From NCBI GenBank assembly GCA_913058575.1, contig CAJXRF010000018.1, forward strand, positions 1 through 64,000: a stretch of DNA of 64,000 nucleotides. The letters run 5' to 3'. The position numbers and the translations under genes were made by a program. Below the pieces are notes generated by a model, which saw only the letters and a list, made by a program, of their open reading frames with translations, made no database searches and was not told the DNA's origin. Of the stretch, positions 1 through 8,145 are shown in pieces. This DNA is from an uncultured Bermanella sp. GTDB lineage: Bacteria > Pseudomonadota > Gammaproteobacteria > Pseudomonadales > Oceanobacteraceae. Numbering within the stretch: position 1 is the stretch's first letter; every line of letters starts with the position of its first letter.

Positions 1-5
1 ATACT

Positions 6-27
6 GGGCTGCCCCATAGTGCAGCCC
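6..27. terminator. hairpin at left window edge
   Basis: Seven-base inverted repeat (GGGCTGC at 6-12, GCAGCCC at 21-27) with an 8-base loop, just upstream of the secretion ATPase gene. It could be the terminator of a gene outside the window. The T-tract after it is weak. Confidence 0.35.
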
Positions 28-91
28 TTCATCGATTTGAACTACCCTAATATTTAGCGCGTTCTTATCGGCAGGTTGGAATTGATAACAT

Positions 92-1837
92 ATGGCTCAA
101 GTGCAAGATTTAAAAATCTCATTGCAGGCGCTCACCAAGCAGTTAAGCCAGCAAGGCCATTTAGATAAGAATCAATTGGCTGAAATTTCTCAAAAGGGAC
201 TCAATGGCCAAAAGCATCCTGTGCAGGCCATTAGCAGTCATAACTTTAAAAGTGCCCAATCTGCTGAAACCAGTTTAAGCGAAGCCTTCTTAATGAAGCA
301 GCTTGCAAAGGAAAGCTCGCTTGAGTATTTCACCATTGACCCCTTAAAGGTCAAGGCCAGTGAAGTGACTCCCACCATGTCATTCGCATTTGCTAAGCGC
401 CATGGCCTATTGCCTGTGGGCATAAACAAAGAAGAAGTCACCGTTGCCACAGCCGAACCCTTCGACAAACGCTGGATTGCCGACATTGAGCACATAAACC
501 GCCGACAAGTTAAATTAGTGGTAGCGAAACCCAGTGACATTGAGCGCTATCAGGTAGAGTTTTTCACTCTGGCTGCCTCGGTCACTGGCGCCCACGCCCA
601 ACATAATAAACAAGAAGGCAATTTAGAATCATTGGTGGAACTGGGTAAAAAAGGCAACCCAGATGCCAATGACGAACACATAGTGAATATTGTGGACTGG
701 CTTTTTCAATACGCCTTTGAGCAAAGAGCCAGTGATATACACATTGAACCCAGGCGCGACATATCCAAAGTTCGCTTTCGCATTGATGGAGTTTTACACC
801 CGGTTTATGAGTTTCCTGCTACGGTATCCAATGCCATTACCAGCCGTATAAAAATATTAGGGCGCATGAACATTGCAGAAAAACGCAAACCCCAAGACAG
901 CCGCCTTAAAACTCGTACACCTGCTGGCCAAGAAGTAGAGCTACGTCTAAGCACCATGCCCACCGCCTTTGGCGAAAAATTAGTCATGCGTATTTTTGAT
1001 CCCAACGTATTGCTTAGAAATTTCAGTGAACTGGGCTTTAGTAAAGAAGACCGAGCGCTATGGGATAACATGACTCATCAGACCTCGGGCATTGTTTTAT
1101 TAACGGGTCCCACTGGTTCTGGTAAAACCACCACTTTGTACAGCACGTTAAAACAGCTGGCCACCGAGGCGGTGAATGTATGTACCGTTGAAGACCCCAT
1201 TGAGATGGTAGAGCCCACCTTTAATCAGATGCAGGTAAACACCACTATTGATCTTTCATTTGCCGCTAGTATCCGAACCCTTATGCGACAAGACCCAGAT
1301 ATCATTATGGTGGGGGAAATACGCGATCAAGAAACCGCTGAAATGGCAGTGCAAGCAGCATTAACCGGCCACCTTGTGCTTTCAACGCTGCACACAAATG
1401 ATGCACCCAGTGCTGTTTCACGTCTTTTGCATATTGGTGTACCCCATTACTTAATTAAAAGTGCAGTGATAGGCGTAATGGCCCAGCGTTTAGTGAGGAC
1501 CCTTTGCCCTCATTGCAAACAGTCTGAGCCTTGCGATCAAAATCTATGGCAGTCATTGGTGCAGCCTTGGAGCGCAAAAGCCCCTGAGCAAATATTTAAA
1601 CCCATTGGCTGTCTAGAGTGTCGCAATACAGGCTTTATGGGTCGAGCAGGACTCTATGAAGTCATGCCCATGAGTGATACATTGGCTGAGCATATCCAAA
1701 GCGACACGGATATCATTAAGCTTAGGCGTCATGCTATGAAAGAAGGTATGCGCAGCCTAAGATTAAGCGGTGCTCAAAAGGTGGCCGCTGGTTTAACCAC
1801 CATTGAAGAAGTATTACGTGTTACCCCTGTTGAGTAG
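92..1837 (+). CDS. GspE/PilB-family type II secretion / type IV pilus ATPase
   Basis: Hexameric cytoplasmic ATPase of the family that drives pseudopilus or pilus extension. The roughly 165-residue N-terminal part resembles the GspE/MshE N-terminal domain. Walker A is G339-T346 (GPTGSGKT). The Asp-box and His-box region follows, with a MVGEIRD Walker B-type motif. A zinc-binding tetracysteine knuckle is formed by C472, C475, C507 and C510, which is characteristic of GspE/PilB rather than the retraction ATPase PilT. Full length at 581 residues. No other pilus or T2SS genes are visible, so it looks like a stand-alone copy; whether it serves a pilus or a secretion system cannot be decided here. 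The ATG at 92 is the first good start, with a modest TTGGA-type ribosome site. Confidence 0.9.
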   Translation: MAQVQDLKISLQALTKQLSQQGHLDKNQLAEISQKGLNGQKHPVQAISSHNFKSAQSAETSLSEAFLMKQLAKESSLEYFTIDPLKVKASEVTPTMSFAFAKRHGLLPVGINKEEVTVATAEPFDKRWIADIEHINRRQVKLVVAKPSDIERYQVEFFTLAASVTGAHAQHNKQEGNLESLVELGKKGNPDANDEHIVNIVDWLFQYAFEQRASDIHIEPRRDISKVRFRIDGVLHPVYEFPATVSNAITSRIKILGRMNIAEKRKPQDSRLKTRTPAGQEVELRLSTMPTAFGEKLVMRIFDPNVLLRNFSELGFSKEDRALWDNMTHQTSGIVLLTGPTGSGKTTTLYSTLKQLATEAVNVCTVEDPIEMVEPTFNQMQVNTTIDLSFAASIRTLMRQDPDIIMVGEIRDQETAEMAVQAALTGHLVLSTLHTNDAPSAVSRLLHIGVPHYLIKSAVIGVMAQRLVRTLCPHCKQSEPCDQNLWQSLVQPWSAKAPEQIFKPIGCLECRNTGFMGRAGLYEVMPMSDTLAEHIQSDTDIIKLRRHAMKEGMRSLRLSGAQKVAAGLTTIEEVLRVTPVE

Positions 1838-1922
1838 CACGGCTAAACCCAAACAACATGACCTTAACTTCAGTTGAATGACATTAGTAGGCAGACACTG
1901 CCTTTCATTTAGAGAGAGATGT

Positions 1923-2408
1923 ATGGAGCTACCGGCCATAATAGATTTAGAAGCATCCGGATTTGGGCGTGGCAGTTATCCCATAGAAGTGGGGGTAAAA
2001 CTACAAGACGGCTCTATTCATGCTTTGTTAATTAAGCCCGCCAACAGCTGGCAGCACTGGGATGAAAGCGCTCAGGCCATTCATGGCATCAGCCGCGAGC
2101 AATTAAATGCCCAAGGTAAAAATGTCCGTGAAGTGGCGATCTTTTTAAACGAACTATGCGCAGGCCAAACCCTTTACAGCGATGCGTGGAGCTTTGATAG
2201 CTCTTGGTTGGGGCGCTTATTTGATGAGGCCGAAATAGTACAACGCTTTAAACTCGATACGTTAATGCGATTACTAAATGAAAATGAATTAGCACGCTGG
2301 AGCGACACAAAAGATGCCATGGCTAAAGAGTTGGCATTAGATTTACACCGAGCAGCCAATGATGTTCAGCTATTGTCAGAAACGTTTAAAAAAGTAAAAC
2401 AAAGCTGA
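1923..2408 (+). CDS. DEDDh-type 3'-5' exonuclease domain protein
   Basis: Small RNase T/DNA polymerase III epsilon-like exonuclease. The DEDDh set is visible: DLEASGFG supplies the first D and E, SDAWSFDS the middle D, and HRAANDVQL the H and last D. A longer reading frame opens at 1878, but the ATG at 1923 is preceded by a GAGAGAG purine-rich site and begins MELPAIIDLEASG, which fits the family N-terminus, so 1923 was chosen (161 residues). The substrate (RNA or DNA ends) cannot be told. It lies 85 bases downstream of the secretion ATPase and ends inside a terminator hairpin. Confidence 0.75.
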   Translation: MELPAIIDLEASGFGRGSYPIEVGVKLQDGSIHALLIKPANSWQHWDESAQAIHGISREQLNAQGKNVREVAIFLNELCAGQTLYSDAWSFDSSWLGRLFDEAEIVQRFKLDTLMRLLNENELARWSDTKDAMAKELALDLHRAANDVQLLSETFKKVKQS

Positions 2409-2430
2409 GCGCGTCTCAGCTTTTTCTTTT
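2401..2430 (+). terminator. intrinsic terminator of the exonuclease gene
   Basis: Stem AAAGCTGAG (2401-2409) / CTCAGCTTT (2415-2423) with a 5-base loop, followed by TTCTTTT. The stop codon of the exonuclease gene lies in the left arm. Confidence 0.8.
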
Positions 2431-2445
2431 CTAGCATCCATTCAA

Positions 2446-2622
2446 TTTCTAACTATTAACTATCGCCTTTGCTCACTTTTATTACTTTGCACTCCTAAGG
2501 TGGCGACTGAGTATTTTATCTAGCTCATTGGCATTTTCTAATTATTAACTATCGCCTTTGCTGGCTTTTACTACTTTGCATTCCTAAGGTGGCGACTGAG
2601 TATTTTATCTAGCTCATTGGCA
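2446..2622. repeat. 88-bp direct tandem duplication covering the yaiI 3' end
   Basis: Two adjacent copies, 2446-2533 and 2535-2622, period 89, differ at about five positions. The right copy contains the last sixteen or so codons and the stop of the minus-strand YaiI gene. The left copy is an extra tail which, read on the minus strand, still encodes a near-identical [16 protein letters not shown] end followed by a stop. Confidence 0.9.
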
Positions 2623-3029
2623 AATTGCTGTCTATCCCCTTGATTCATGGCCGCTTGGCCGCCGGTATCCACACCACTTGAACGTAAAGTATCTAAGAAA
2701 TCGCGCATATTAAGGCGAGCGCGAATATTCTCTTTAGTCAGCAGCTCTCCTCTAGGGCTTAACACTACAGCACCTTTTTCGATGGCTTCATCAGAAAGAG
2801 GAATATCACTGCTGATGAGTAAATCATTTTGTTCAATACGTTTTACTATTTCGTCATCAGCCACATCAAAGCCCGAAGGCACGTTGATAAATTGAATGTA
2901 TTCACTGGGTGGCACACGCATGGCATGGTTGGCCACTAAAGTGGTGTGAACTTTCGTGCGGTTCGCGGCTTTAAAAATGATTTCTTTAATTACGCCAGGG
3001 CAAGCATCGGCATCAACCCATATTTTCAT
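2571..3029 (-). CDS. YaiI/YqxD family protein (UPF0178, DUF188)
   Basis: 152-residue protein beginning [16 protein letters not shown], the hallmark of the YaiI/YqxD family, which has a PIN-like nuclease fold with acidic residues (D6, D8) at the N-terminus. Also visible are a [14 protein letters not shown] segment and the family motif [10 protein letters not shown]. Length agrees with the family (about 150). The biochemical function of the family is not established. Its 3' end is tandemly duplicated downstream. It is followed on the same strand, towards the start side, by a small L7/L12-like gene 25 bases upstream, so the two may be co-transcribed. Confidence 0.9.
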   Translation of the reverse strand: MKIWVDADACPGVIKEIIFKAANRTKVHTTLVANHAMRVPPSEYIQFINVPSGFDVADDEIVKRIEQNDLLISSDIPLSDEAIEKGAVVLSPRGELLTKENIRARLNMRDFLDTLRSSGVDTGGQAAMNQGDRQQFANELDKILSRHLRNAK

Positions 3030-3054
3030 GTTAATTCTCGTGAATCTTTAAAGT

Positions 3055-3300
3055 TTATGATGGCTCTACAAATATTTTATAAATAGCAAAACCGATTAGC
3101 GCTAATACGACGCTATTGATGATGGTTTTTTTAGAGCCTGTATTGTCGGTTGGTGAATCTATCGCCGTTGCGCAGCCATCTATAGACTCTTTCGCCTCAC
3201 GCAATCCTAGGCCACGATGCTCTCTTAATAATTTAATAGCCGTAACCTTTTTACCTTGGTCGATAGCGGCTTGAACATCCTTTTCAAATTCTTGTGGCAT
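3055..3300 (-). CDS. small L7/L12 C-terminal-like protein with membrane anchor
   Basis: 81 residues. Residues about 14-42 (KKVTAIKLLREHRGLGLREA and on) match the helix-loop-helix of the ribosomal L7/L12 C-terminal domain, the surface that in L12 contacts translation factors. The N-terminal dimerisation domain and hinge of true L12 are missing. Residues about 58-78 form one hydrophobic helix, so the domain would be tethered to the inner membrane and face the cytoplasm. Such stand-alone domains occur as uncharacterised proteins; this is not the ribosomal stalk protein itself. It lies just upstream of the YaiI gene on the same strand. Confidence 0.7.
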   Translation of the reverse strand: MPQEFEKDVQAAIDQGKKVTAIKLLREHRGLGLREAKESIDGCATAIDSPTDNTGSKKTIINSVVLALIGFAIYKIFVEPS

Positions 3301-3413
3301 TACTTAACACTCTCAATTGAATCATTTTGGCATGATAAATTGTAAGAGTTTAAATTGATAGACAGGCCAAGCATTCAATTGCTAGCTTGAACATTAGTTA
3401 AGCTCAATACCGG

Positions 3414-4298
3414 CTAACCAGCACCTTGGTTAGTACCTGAACCATGGACTTGCTCAATAATTAACATGGCCTTTTTTCGTTCACTCCCCCAGCGATATTG
3501 ATTAAATTCCCCAGTGCTTTTAATCACTCGATGACAAGGAATAAGATAACCCACATGATTTTTAGCAATGGCCGATGCCACAGCTCGCACCGAATTGGGT
3601 TTATCCAATATTTCAGCCATCTGGCTATACGAGCACATTTGTCCTTGTGGAATGGCCAGCAGTGCTTGCCAAACCTGCAATTGAAATTCAGTCCCCTTTA
3701 ATAAAACATTCAGTGGCTTTTGCTTGGAAGCCTTAGAGAAAGTTCGCGTGAATATATCTTGCGCTAAATCTTGAGTGTGCTGATTGTTTTGCTGAATATT
3801 TGCGTTTGGCCACTCTTCTTTTAATTCTTCAATATATAAAACAGCCTGATCGGCTTCATCAAAAAAAGCCAGTTTACAAATACCACGAGGGGTATTGGCC
3901 AACAAACAAAAAGCAAAGGGTGATTGATGTATGCCAAATACAATACTTAACCCTTGCCCCTGTTTTTTATATTCCCCAGGTGTAATGCCTTCACAACGAA
4001 TCATAAGATCATGTAAACGGCTTGAACCACTTAAGCCGCTATTTAAAGCAGACTTCATTACACTAAATTTTCTCAATTGATTTTTAGCGTGCTGTTGCGT
4101 TAAAAAAGACAAAAACTGTTTAGGGCTAATCCCCACCCATTGAGAAAAAAGTCTCTGTAGATGGAATTCACTCAAACCCACATGCTCAGCTAGCTGGGCC
4201 AAATTGGGTTGCACCTGGCGAGCATCGGCTAAATAAGCAATGGCACGGCTAATGCGCAAATAATTGGCATGTTGTTGGTTTAAAGGTAAATCCATCAT
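3414..4298 (-). CDS. AraC-type regulator fused to methylated-DNA-[protein]-cysteine methyltransferase
   Basis: 294 residues. Residues about 10-110 are an AraC/XylS helix-turn-helix domain (AEHVGLSEFHLQRLF for the first helix-turn-helix). The rest is an O6-alkylguanine-DNA alkyltransferase with active-site IPCHRVI, acceptor Cys255, preceded by the LLAIPQGQMCSYSQMA DNA-binding wing region. This is the arrangement of the Ada C-terminal two-thirds; the N-terminal zinc phosphotriester-repair domain of E. coli Ada is absent. It probably repairs O6-methylguanine and may act as a regulator, but the usual Ada signal (methylated N-terminal Cys) is missing. Divergent from the EamA gene. Confidence 0.9.
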   Translation of the reverse strand: MMDLPLNQQHANYLRISRAIAYLADARQVQPNLAQLAEHVGLSEFHLQRLFSQWVGISPKQFLSFLTQQHAKNQLRKFSVMKSALNSGLSGSSRLHDLMIRCEGITPGEYKKQGQGLSIVFGIHQSPFAFCLLANTPRGICKLAFFDEADQAVLYIEELKEEWPNANIQQNNQHTQDLAQDIFTRTFSKASKQKPLNVLLKGTEFQLQVWQALLAIPQGQMCSYSQMAEILDKPNSVRAVASAIAKNHVGYLIPCHRVIKSTGEFNQYRWGSERKKAMLIIEQVHGSGTNQGAG

Positions 4299-4451
4299 AA
4301 ATCTTTAATAACGGTCAATGAATGTAACCCTTATATTATCCAAGGGCCTTACGTGAATAACGACCCATTTCTTGCTCAATTCATCACACGCCAGCCCCAT
4401 GAGTTGGTGGTATGCTAGCGCTCTTTAAATTGGACATTGCACTAGCAGCCC

Positions 4452-5336
4452 ATGCCCCCCACAACCGACAACACATTAAAAGGTATAGCCTATGGCCTGG
4501 CGACCACACTAGTGGGCAGCAGCGCCGCTGCCGCCGGTAAATGGGTGGCGGTTGATGTGCCTGTGCCCACCATCGTATTCATGCAGTATGCCATTTGTTT
4601 ATTGGTGATGATTCCTTGGTTTGCCAAGCAACCCATTAGCAGTTTACATACAAAGCGATTTAACACCCATTTAGTAAGAGGCTTTGGGGGCTGGCTGTGT
4701 TTTTACAGTTATTATGCCGCGCTTGAGCAAATTCCTTTGGTGGATGCCACGCTACTGCGCAATACCGCCCCATTATTTGTGCCCATCATTGCGCTTTTTT
4801 GGTTAGCCGAAAAAGTCACTTTATTACGCTGGACACCAATTATTTTAGGCTTCATAGGCATTATATTTATTTTACGTCCTGAAGGCAGTGGCATTGGCTG
4901 GGGACATTTAATTGGTTTAGCTTCTGGCTTTACCCTAGCCATTTCCATGGTGGGCACACGTACCCTATCAAAAACCGATAGCGGAAAAACCATTATGTTT
5001 TACTATTTTGCTATCTCTTTTATTTTAAGCACTCCCTTGGCCATTTATCATTGGCAACCCATTCCTTTACGAGCTTGGCCTTATTTAATTTTTATTGGCT
5101 TCTCTATTTTCATTACCATGTGGCTTTATACCAAAGCATTTAGCTATGCCAAGCCCAGTGTGGTGTCACCCATTAATTATTTTTCTGTGGTGATTTCAGG
5201 TTTTTTGGGCTGGCTAATTTGGAGTGACATTCCAACCCACACTGCGTTAATAGGCGCCATCTTTGTCATCGCCGCTGCCATTTTAAGCTTCGTTATTTCA
5301 AATAAAGAAGATACTAAACCAAGCATTGCTAATTAA
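4452..5336 (+). CDS. EamA/DMT-family transporter (10 TM)
   Basis: 294-residue integral membrane protein with about ten hydrophobic segments arranged as two EamA repeats (residues about 10-145 and 155-285). It is a member of the drug/metabolite transporter superfamily. The substrate cannot be read from sequence; relatives export amino acids, nucleotides or related metabolites. The repeat boundary LIGLASGFTLAISMVGTRTL is typical. Full length. It stands alone, divergent from the AraC-methyltransferase gene, with a promoter expected in 4299-4451. Confidence 0.85.
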   Translation: MPPTTDNTLKGIAYGLATTLVGSSAAAAGKWVAVDVPVPTIVFMQYAICLLVMIPWFAKQPISSLHTKRFNTHLVRGFGGWLCFYSYYAALEQIPLVDATLLRNTAPLFVPIIALFWLAEKVTLLRWTPIILGFIGIIFILRPEGSGIGWGHLIGLASGFTLAISMVGTRTLSKTDSGKTIMFYYFAISFILSTPLAIYHWQPIPLRAWPYLIFIGFSIFITMWLYTKAFSYAKPSVVSPINYFSVVISGFLGWLIWSDIPTHTALIGAIFVIAAAILSFVISNKEDTKPSIAN

Positions 5337-5560
5337 CACCGCCTAAACCTAGGCCATATTTTTTACAGCAGCTGCTTTCATTCAATTGCCTAATAATACT
5401 AATTAAATAGCGCTTCCGGCCAGAATTTGAAGTAGCTTACACTGCCATTATCAAAGCGTTTAAAAGCTGTTATGTTGGCGGCCATTATCAGCCAAGTCTC
5501 ATATTCATCGATTTACGAGCTGATTATTTTACGTAACCACATATGAGTTAGAGAATAAGC

Positions 5561-6016
5561 ATGCGATATTTTAATGAGTTAGCATTGGGTGACATTATTG
5601 AGTCCGGCGAGTACCTAGTGACTAGAGAAGACATTATCTCCATGGCCAAACAATGGGATCCCCAGCCTTTTCACATCGATGAGGAGCTAGCCAAAAAAGG
5701 CATGTTTGGAGATGTCATTGCTTGTACTGCCCATATTTTTTGCATCTTGTCTAAGCTCTCCACTGATTTACCCGAAGAAAGTAAATTGGCGTTAGTATCC
5801 GGTTTGGGAATTGATAAAGGAAAACTATTAGTCCCCGTTAAACCCAATGACACATTAAAAATTATCATAGAGATAATAGAACTAAGACGTTCTGAATCTA
5901 AACCTAATTGGGGTATTACCGTCGCTCAGCACAAGCTTTATAACCAACATGGCCAAAAAGTATTTTCTATAGACACATCAGCCTTGATCGATTTAAGCAA
6001 ACCTGTTTCATCATAA
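5561..6016 (+). CDS. MaoC-like hot-dog dehydratase/hydratase
   Basis: 151-residue single hot-dog domain. The hydratase-2 motif is present as QWDPQPFHID, carrying the catalytic Asp and His of R-specific enoyl-CoA hydratases, followed by a gate helix AKKGMFGDVIACTAHIFC. It probably hydrates or dehydrates an acyl-CoA substrate in the cytoplasm; chain length and pathway are unknown. Length matches the family. It is monocistronic, 224 bases after the EamA gene and closed by a strong hairpin terminator. Confidence 0.8.
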   Translation: MRYFNELALGDIIESGEYLVTREDIISMAKQWDPQPFHIDEELAKKGMFGDVIACTAHIFCILSKLSTDLPEESKLALVSGLGIDKGKLLVPVKPNDTLKIIIEIIELRRSESKPNWGITVAQHKLYNQHGQKVFSIDTSALIDLSKPVSS

Positions 6017-6033
6017 GGCTCAGTGTCGCCCAC

Positions 6034-6076
6034 AACCCAAAAAGGACGCTATTTAGCGTCCTTTTTGGGTTAAAAA
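6034..6076. terminator. strong bidirectional terminator
   Basis: Perfect 17-bp inverted repeat: AACCCAAAAAGGACGCT (6034-6050), loop ATTT, AGCGTCCTTTTTGGGTT (6055-6071), then AAAAAATA. It lies between the convergent MaoC gene (+) and zinc-ribbon gene (-), and runs of T or A on both sides let it work either way. Confidence 0.85.
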
Positions 6077-6087
6077 ATAATGCAAAC

Positions 6088-6318
6088 TCACCATATTGAA
6101 TAATAATTTAAAATGTAATTAACACCCGCAACAACACTGCTGGCAGTAGCCAATAAATATAGAGAATTTTGGTTGAAAAAATGACTCAGTGAAGGGCGAC
6201 GTTCAGAATGTATGGGCTCAGCGCAATCCTGACAATTTTTAGCTCTGCTTTGAAGCAAGCCACGACACTGGCGACACCGCAAATGAGTCTTGGCATGTCC
6301 ACTAACCGAAATATCCAT
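6088..6318 (-). CDS. small zinc-ribbon protein with C-terminal membrane helix
   Basis: Not assigned to a named family. The frame is open from 6426, but only the ATG at 6318 has a good ribosome site (AAGGA, 7-base spacing), so a 76-residue protein starting MDISVSGHAK is preferred. It holds a CxxC...CxxC zinc ribbon (CRQCRGLL, then NCQDCAEP) and ends in a hydrophobic helix (LYLLATASSVVAGVNYILN). It is probably a small inner-membrane protein with a cytoplasmic zinc finger. Function unknown; partner not visible. The gene is convergent with the MaoC gene. Confidence 0.55.
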   Translation of the reverse strand: MDISVSGHAKTHLRCRQCRGLLQSRAKNCQDCAEPIHSERRPSLSHFFNQNSLYLLATASSVVAGVNYILNYYSIW

Positions 6319-6668
6319 ATCATCGTCCTTAATCTTATCTATCGGTGGCTTGTCATACATCCTTTGTGCAAGCGAATTCCCATATAAGCATATTTTCTTA
6401 ATAAGAACACCTTCTAAAATTTCCATATCCTGCTAAAACTTCTGGAAGATAAAACCTCTTTCAGCCCAATGAAATCAAGTACTAGGCACTCTAGTTGGTA
6501 CATTTTCACAGCTGAGTTGGTGTGTTCGGTGATTACCCCAGTAAATGGTGCGTGTTACCTTGGCGCGCAACGACGAATTTCATTCGCTCATTAACGGAAT
6601 TTTTACAATTCGTCTTGGGCGCTATCAAAAAATAATTTTTCACGTATCAAAACCGAGGTTTAACTTTT
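6319..6668. other. intergenic region upstream of the enoyl-CoA isomerase gene
   Basis: No supported gene. It should hold divergent promoters for the zinc-ribbon gene and the downstream isomerase gene. An imperfect inverted repeat is visible, GACGAATT (6572-6579) / AATTCGTC (6607-6614). Nothing else was recognised. Confidence 0.5.
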
Positions 6669-7364
6669 ATGGCAACGATGGATCTTCAAGTTAAAGAAGG
6701 CGTGCACGTATTAACGCTCACCAATGGCGATAACGACAATAAGTTTAACCTAGATGTCATGCATGAATACCTTGCCGCCTTTGATGCAGTGGAAGAATAC
6801 AAAGGCAATACCGCTTTAATGATTACCTGTGAGCATGAAAAAACCTTCACCACTGGCATTGATTTAGCTTGGATGATGGCGCAAAGCCCTGAAGGGGTCG
6901 CCAAATTCAGACACGCCTTAGAAACCATGCTTTACCGTTTGGCCATGTTAAACGCGCCTACGCTTATGTGCATAAATGGCAATGCCTATGCAGGTGGTGC
7001 ATTGTTATTCGCTGCTACCGACTTTAACTTTATGCGCAGTGACAAAGGCCGCATATGCTACCCAGAAGTAGACATAAAGATTCCATTTACCCCTTCTATG
7101 TATGACTTAATCGACAATATTCCTAACAAGCTATTGTTGAAAAGAATGTCTTTATTAGGTGAGCGCGTCAGCAGCCAAGATGCCTTTGATGCTGGCATTC
7201 TAGATGCCATTCATCCGGCCCATAAGCTCCAAGAAAAGTCTTTTGAATTTGCCAAAGAACTGGCTAAGAAAGACCGTAAAGCTTACACCGTGATCAAGCA
7301 CGGTTTAAAGCGTCATATGCTGAAATGGCAAGATGAATTTGGCCAAAAACTAACCGCCGAATAA
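6669..7364 (+). CDS. enoyl-CoA hydratase/isomerase family protein (delta3-delta2-enoyl-CoA isomerase-like)
   Basis: 231-residue crotonase-fold protein. Oxyanion-hole segments are visible as FTTGIDLAW and GNAYAGGALLF. The motif CYPEVDIKIPF places a Glu where plant-type delta3,delta2-enoyl-CoA isomerases carry their single catalytic acid, and the other acidic residue of true hydratases is not obvious. It probably shifts the double bond of unsaturated acyl-CoAs for beta-oxidation. The isomerase reading is inference from motif pattern; a general crotonase-family label is safe. It is monocistronic, upstream of hslVU. Confidence 0.8.
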   Translation: MATMDLQVKEGVHVLTLTNGDNDNKFNLDVMHEYLAAFDAVEEYKGNTALMITCEHEKTFTTGIDLAWMMAQSPEGVAKFRHALETMLYRLAMLNAPTLMCINGNAYAGGALLFAATDFNFMRSDKGRICYPEVDIKIPFTPSMYDLIDNIPNKLLLKRMSLLGERVSSQDAFDAGILDAIHPAHKLQEKSFEFAKELAKKDRKAYTVIKHGLKRHMLKWQDEFGQKLTAE

Positions 7365-7522
7365 ATTACCTTTTGGGTCTTAACAGGCCCAATTTCAGCT
7401 TGTTAGCCAACTTGAAAGCCTAGCAACCGAGCTTTAGCGCTTTTAAGCCATAGATGTCCCTCCATCACATACCCATCTTTAGTTAGCCCCTTTCATCTAA
7501 TGCTTCCAATTCTAACTCCCCC

Positions 7523-7548
7523 CTTGAAGTTAAGTATTCAACCCCCAT
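7523..7548 (+). promoter_or_regulatory. sigma-32 (RpoH) heat-shock promoter of hslVU
   Basis: The sequence has CCCTTGAA with the -35 core CTTGAA at 7523-7528 and the -10 core CCCCAT at 7543-7548, with a 14-base spacer. This is a near-perfect match to the known RpoH consensus (CTTGAAA, 13-17 bases, CCCCATnT). It lies 44 bases before the hslV start, where the heat-shock control of hslVU is expected. Confidence 0.85.
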
Positions 7549-7592
7549 TACTTTGATTCAGTCACAACGATACCCAATTTAAAGAGCAATTT

Positions 7593-8120
7593 ATGACAAC
7601 CATATTATCTGTACGCCGTGAAGATGAAGTCGTCATGGGCGGCGATGGTCAGGTCAGCCTTGGCAACACCGTAATGAAGGGCAACGCTCGCAAAGTACGC
7701 ACATTACATAACGGTGAAGTGATTGCTGGCTTTGCCGGTGCCACCGCCGATGCCTTCACCCTATTTGAAAAATTCGAAGGCCATCTACAAGCCCATAATG
7801 GCCAATTAACCCGCGCCGCTGTGGAAATGGCTAAAGAATGGCGCAGCGACAGAGCTTTGCGAAAAATGGAAGCCATATTAGTAGTGGCCGATAAATCAGA
7901 CAGTTTAATTATCACCGGTAATGGCGACGTATTAGAGCAAGACGACAATATTCTCGCCGTAGGCAGTGGCGGTAACTACGCCCTAGCCAGTGCTAAAGCG
8001 CTTTTAGAAGAGACTGAATTACCTGCTCGTGAAATCGTCGAGAAAAGTCTAAAGATCGCTGGGGATATTTGTGTGTTTACCAACCACAACCTCACCATTG
8101 AATCGTTGAAAACCAAATAG
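7593..8120 (+). CDS. hslV: HslV, peptidase subunit of the HslUV (ClpQY) protease
   Basis: 175 residues, full length. The protein starts MTTILSVRR; after Met removal Thr2 becomes the N-terminal nucleophile of this proteasome-beta-like peptidase. [15 protein letters not shown] and [12 protein letters not shown] are family signatures. Twelve subunits form a double hexameric ring capped by HslU, degrading misfolded and regulatory proteins in the cytoplasm. The gene lies 25 bases upstream of hslU and behind a sigma-32 promoter, so the pair is probably a heat-shock operon. Confidence 0.98.
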   Translation: MTTILSVRREDEVVMGGDGQVSLGNTVMKGNARKVRTLHNGEVIAGFAGATADAFTLFEKFEGHLQAHNGQLTRAAVEMAKEWRSDRALRKMEAILVVADKSDSLIITGNGDVLEQDDNILAVGSGGNYALASAKALLEETELPAREIVEKSLKIAGDICVFTNHNLTIESLKTK

Positions 8121-8145
8121 CCGGTTAAACCATTAGAGAACCATC

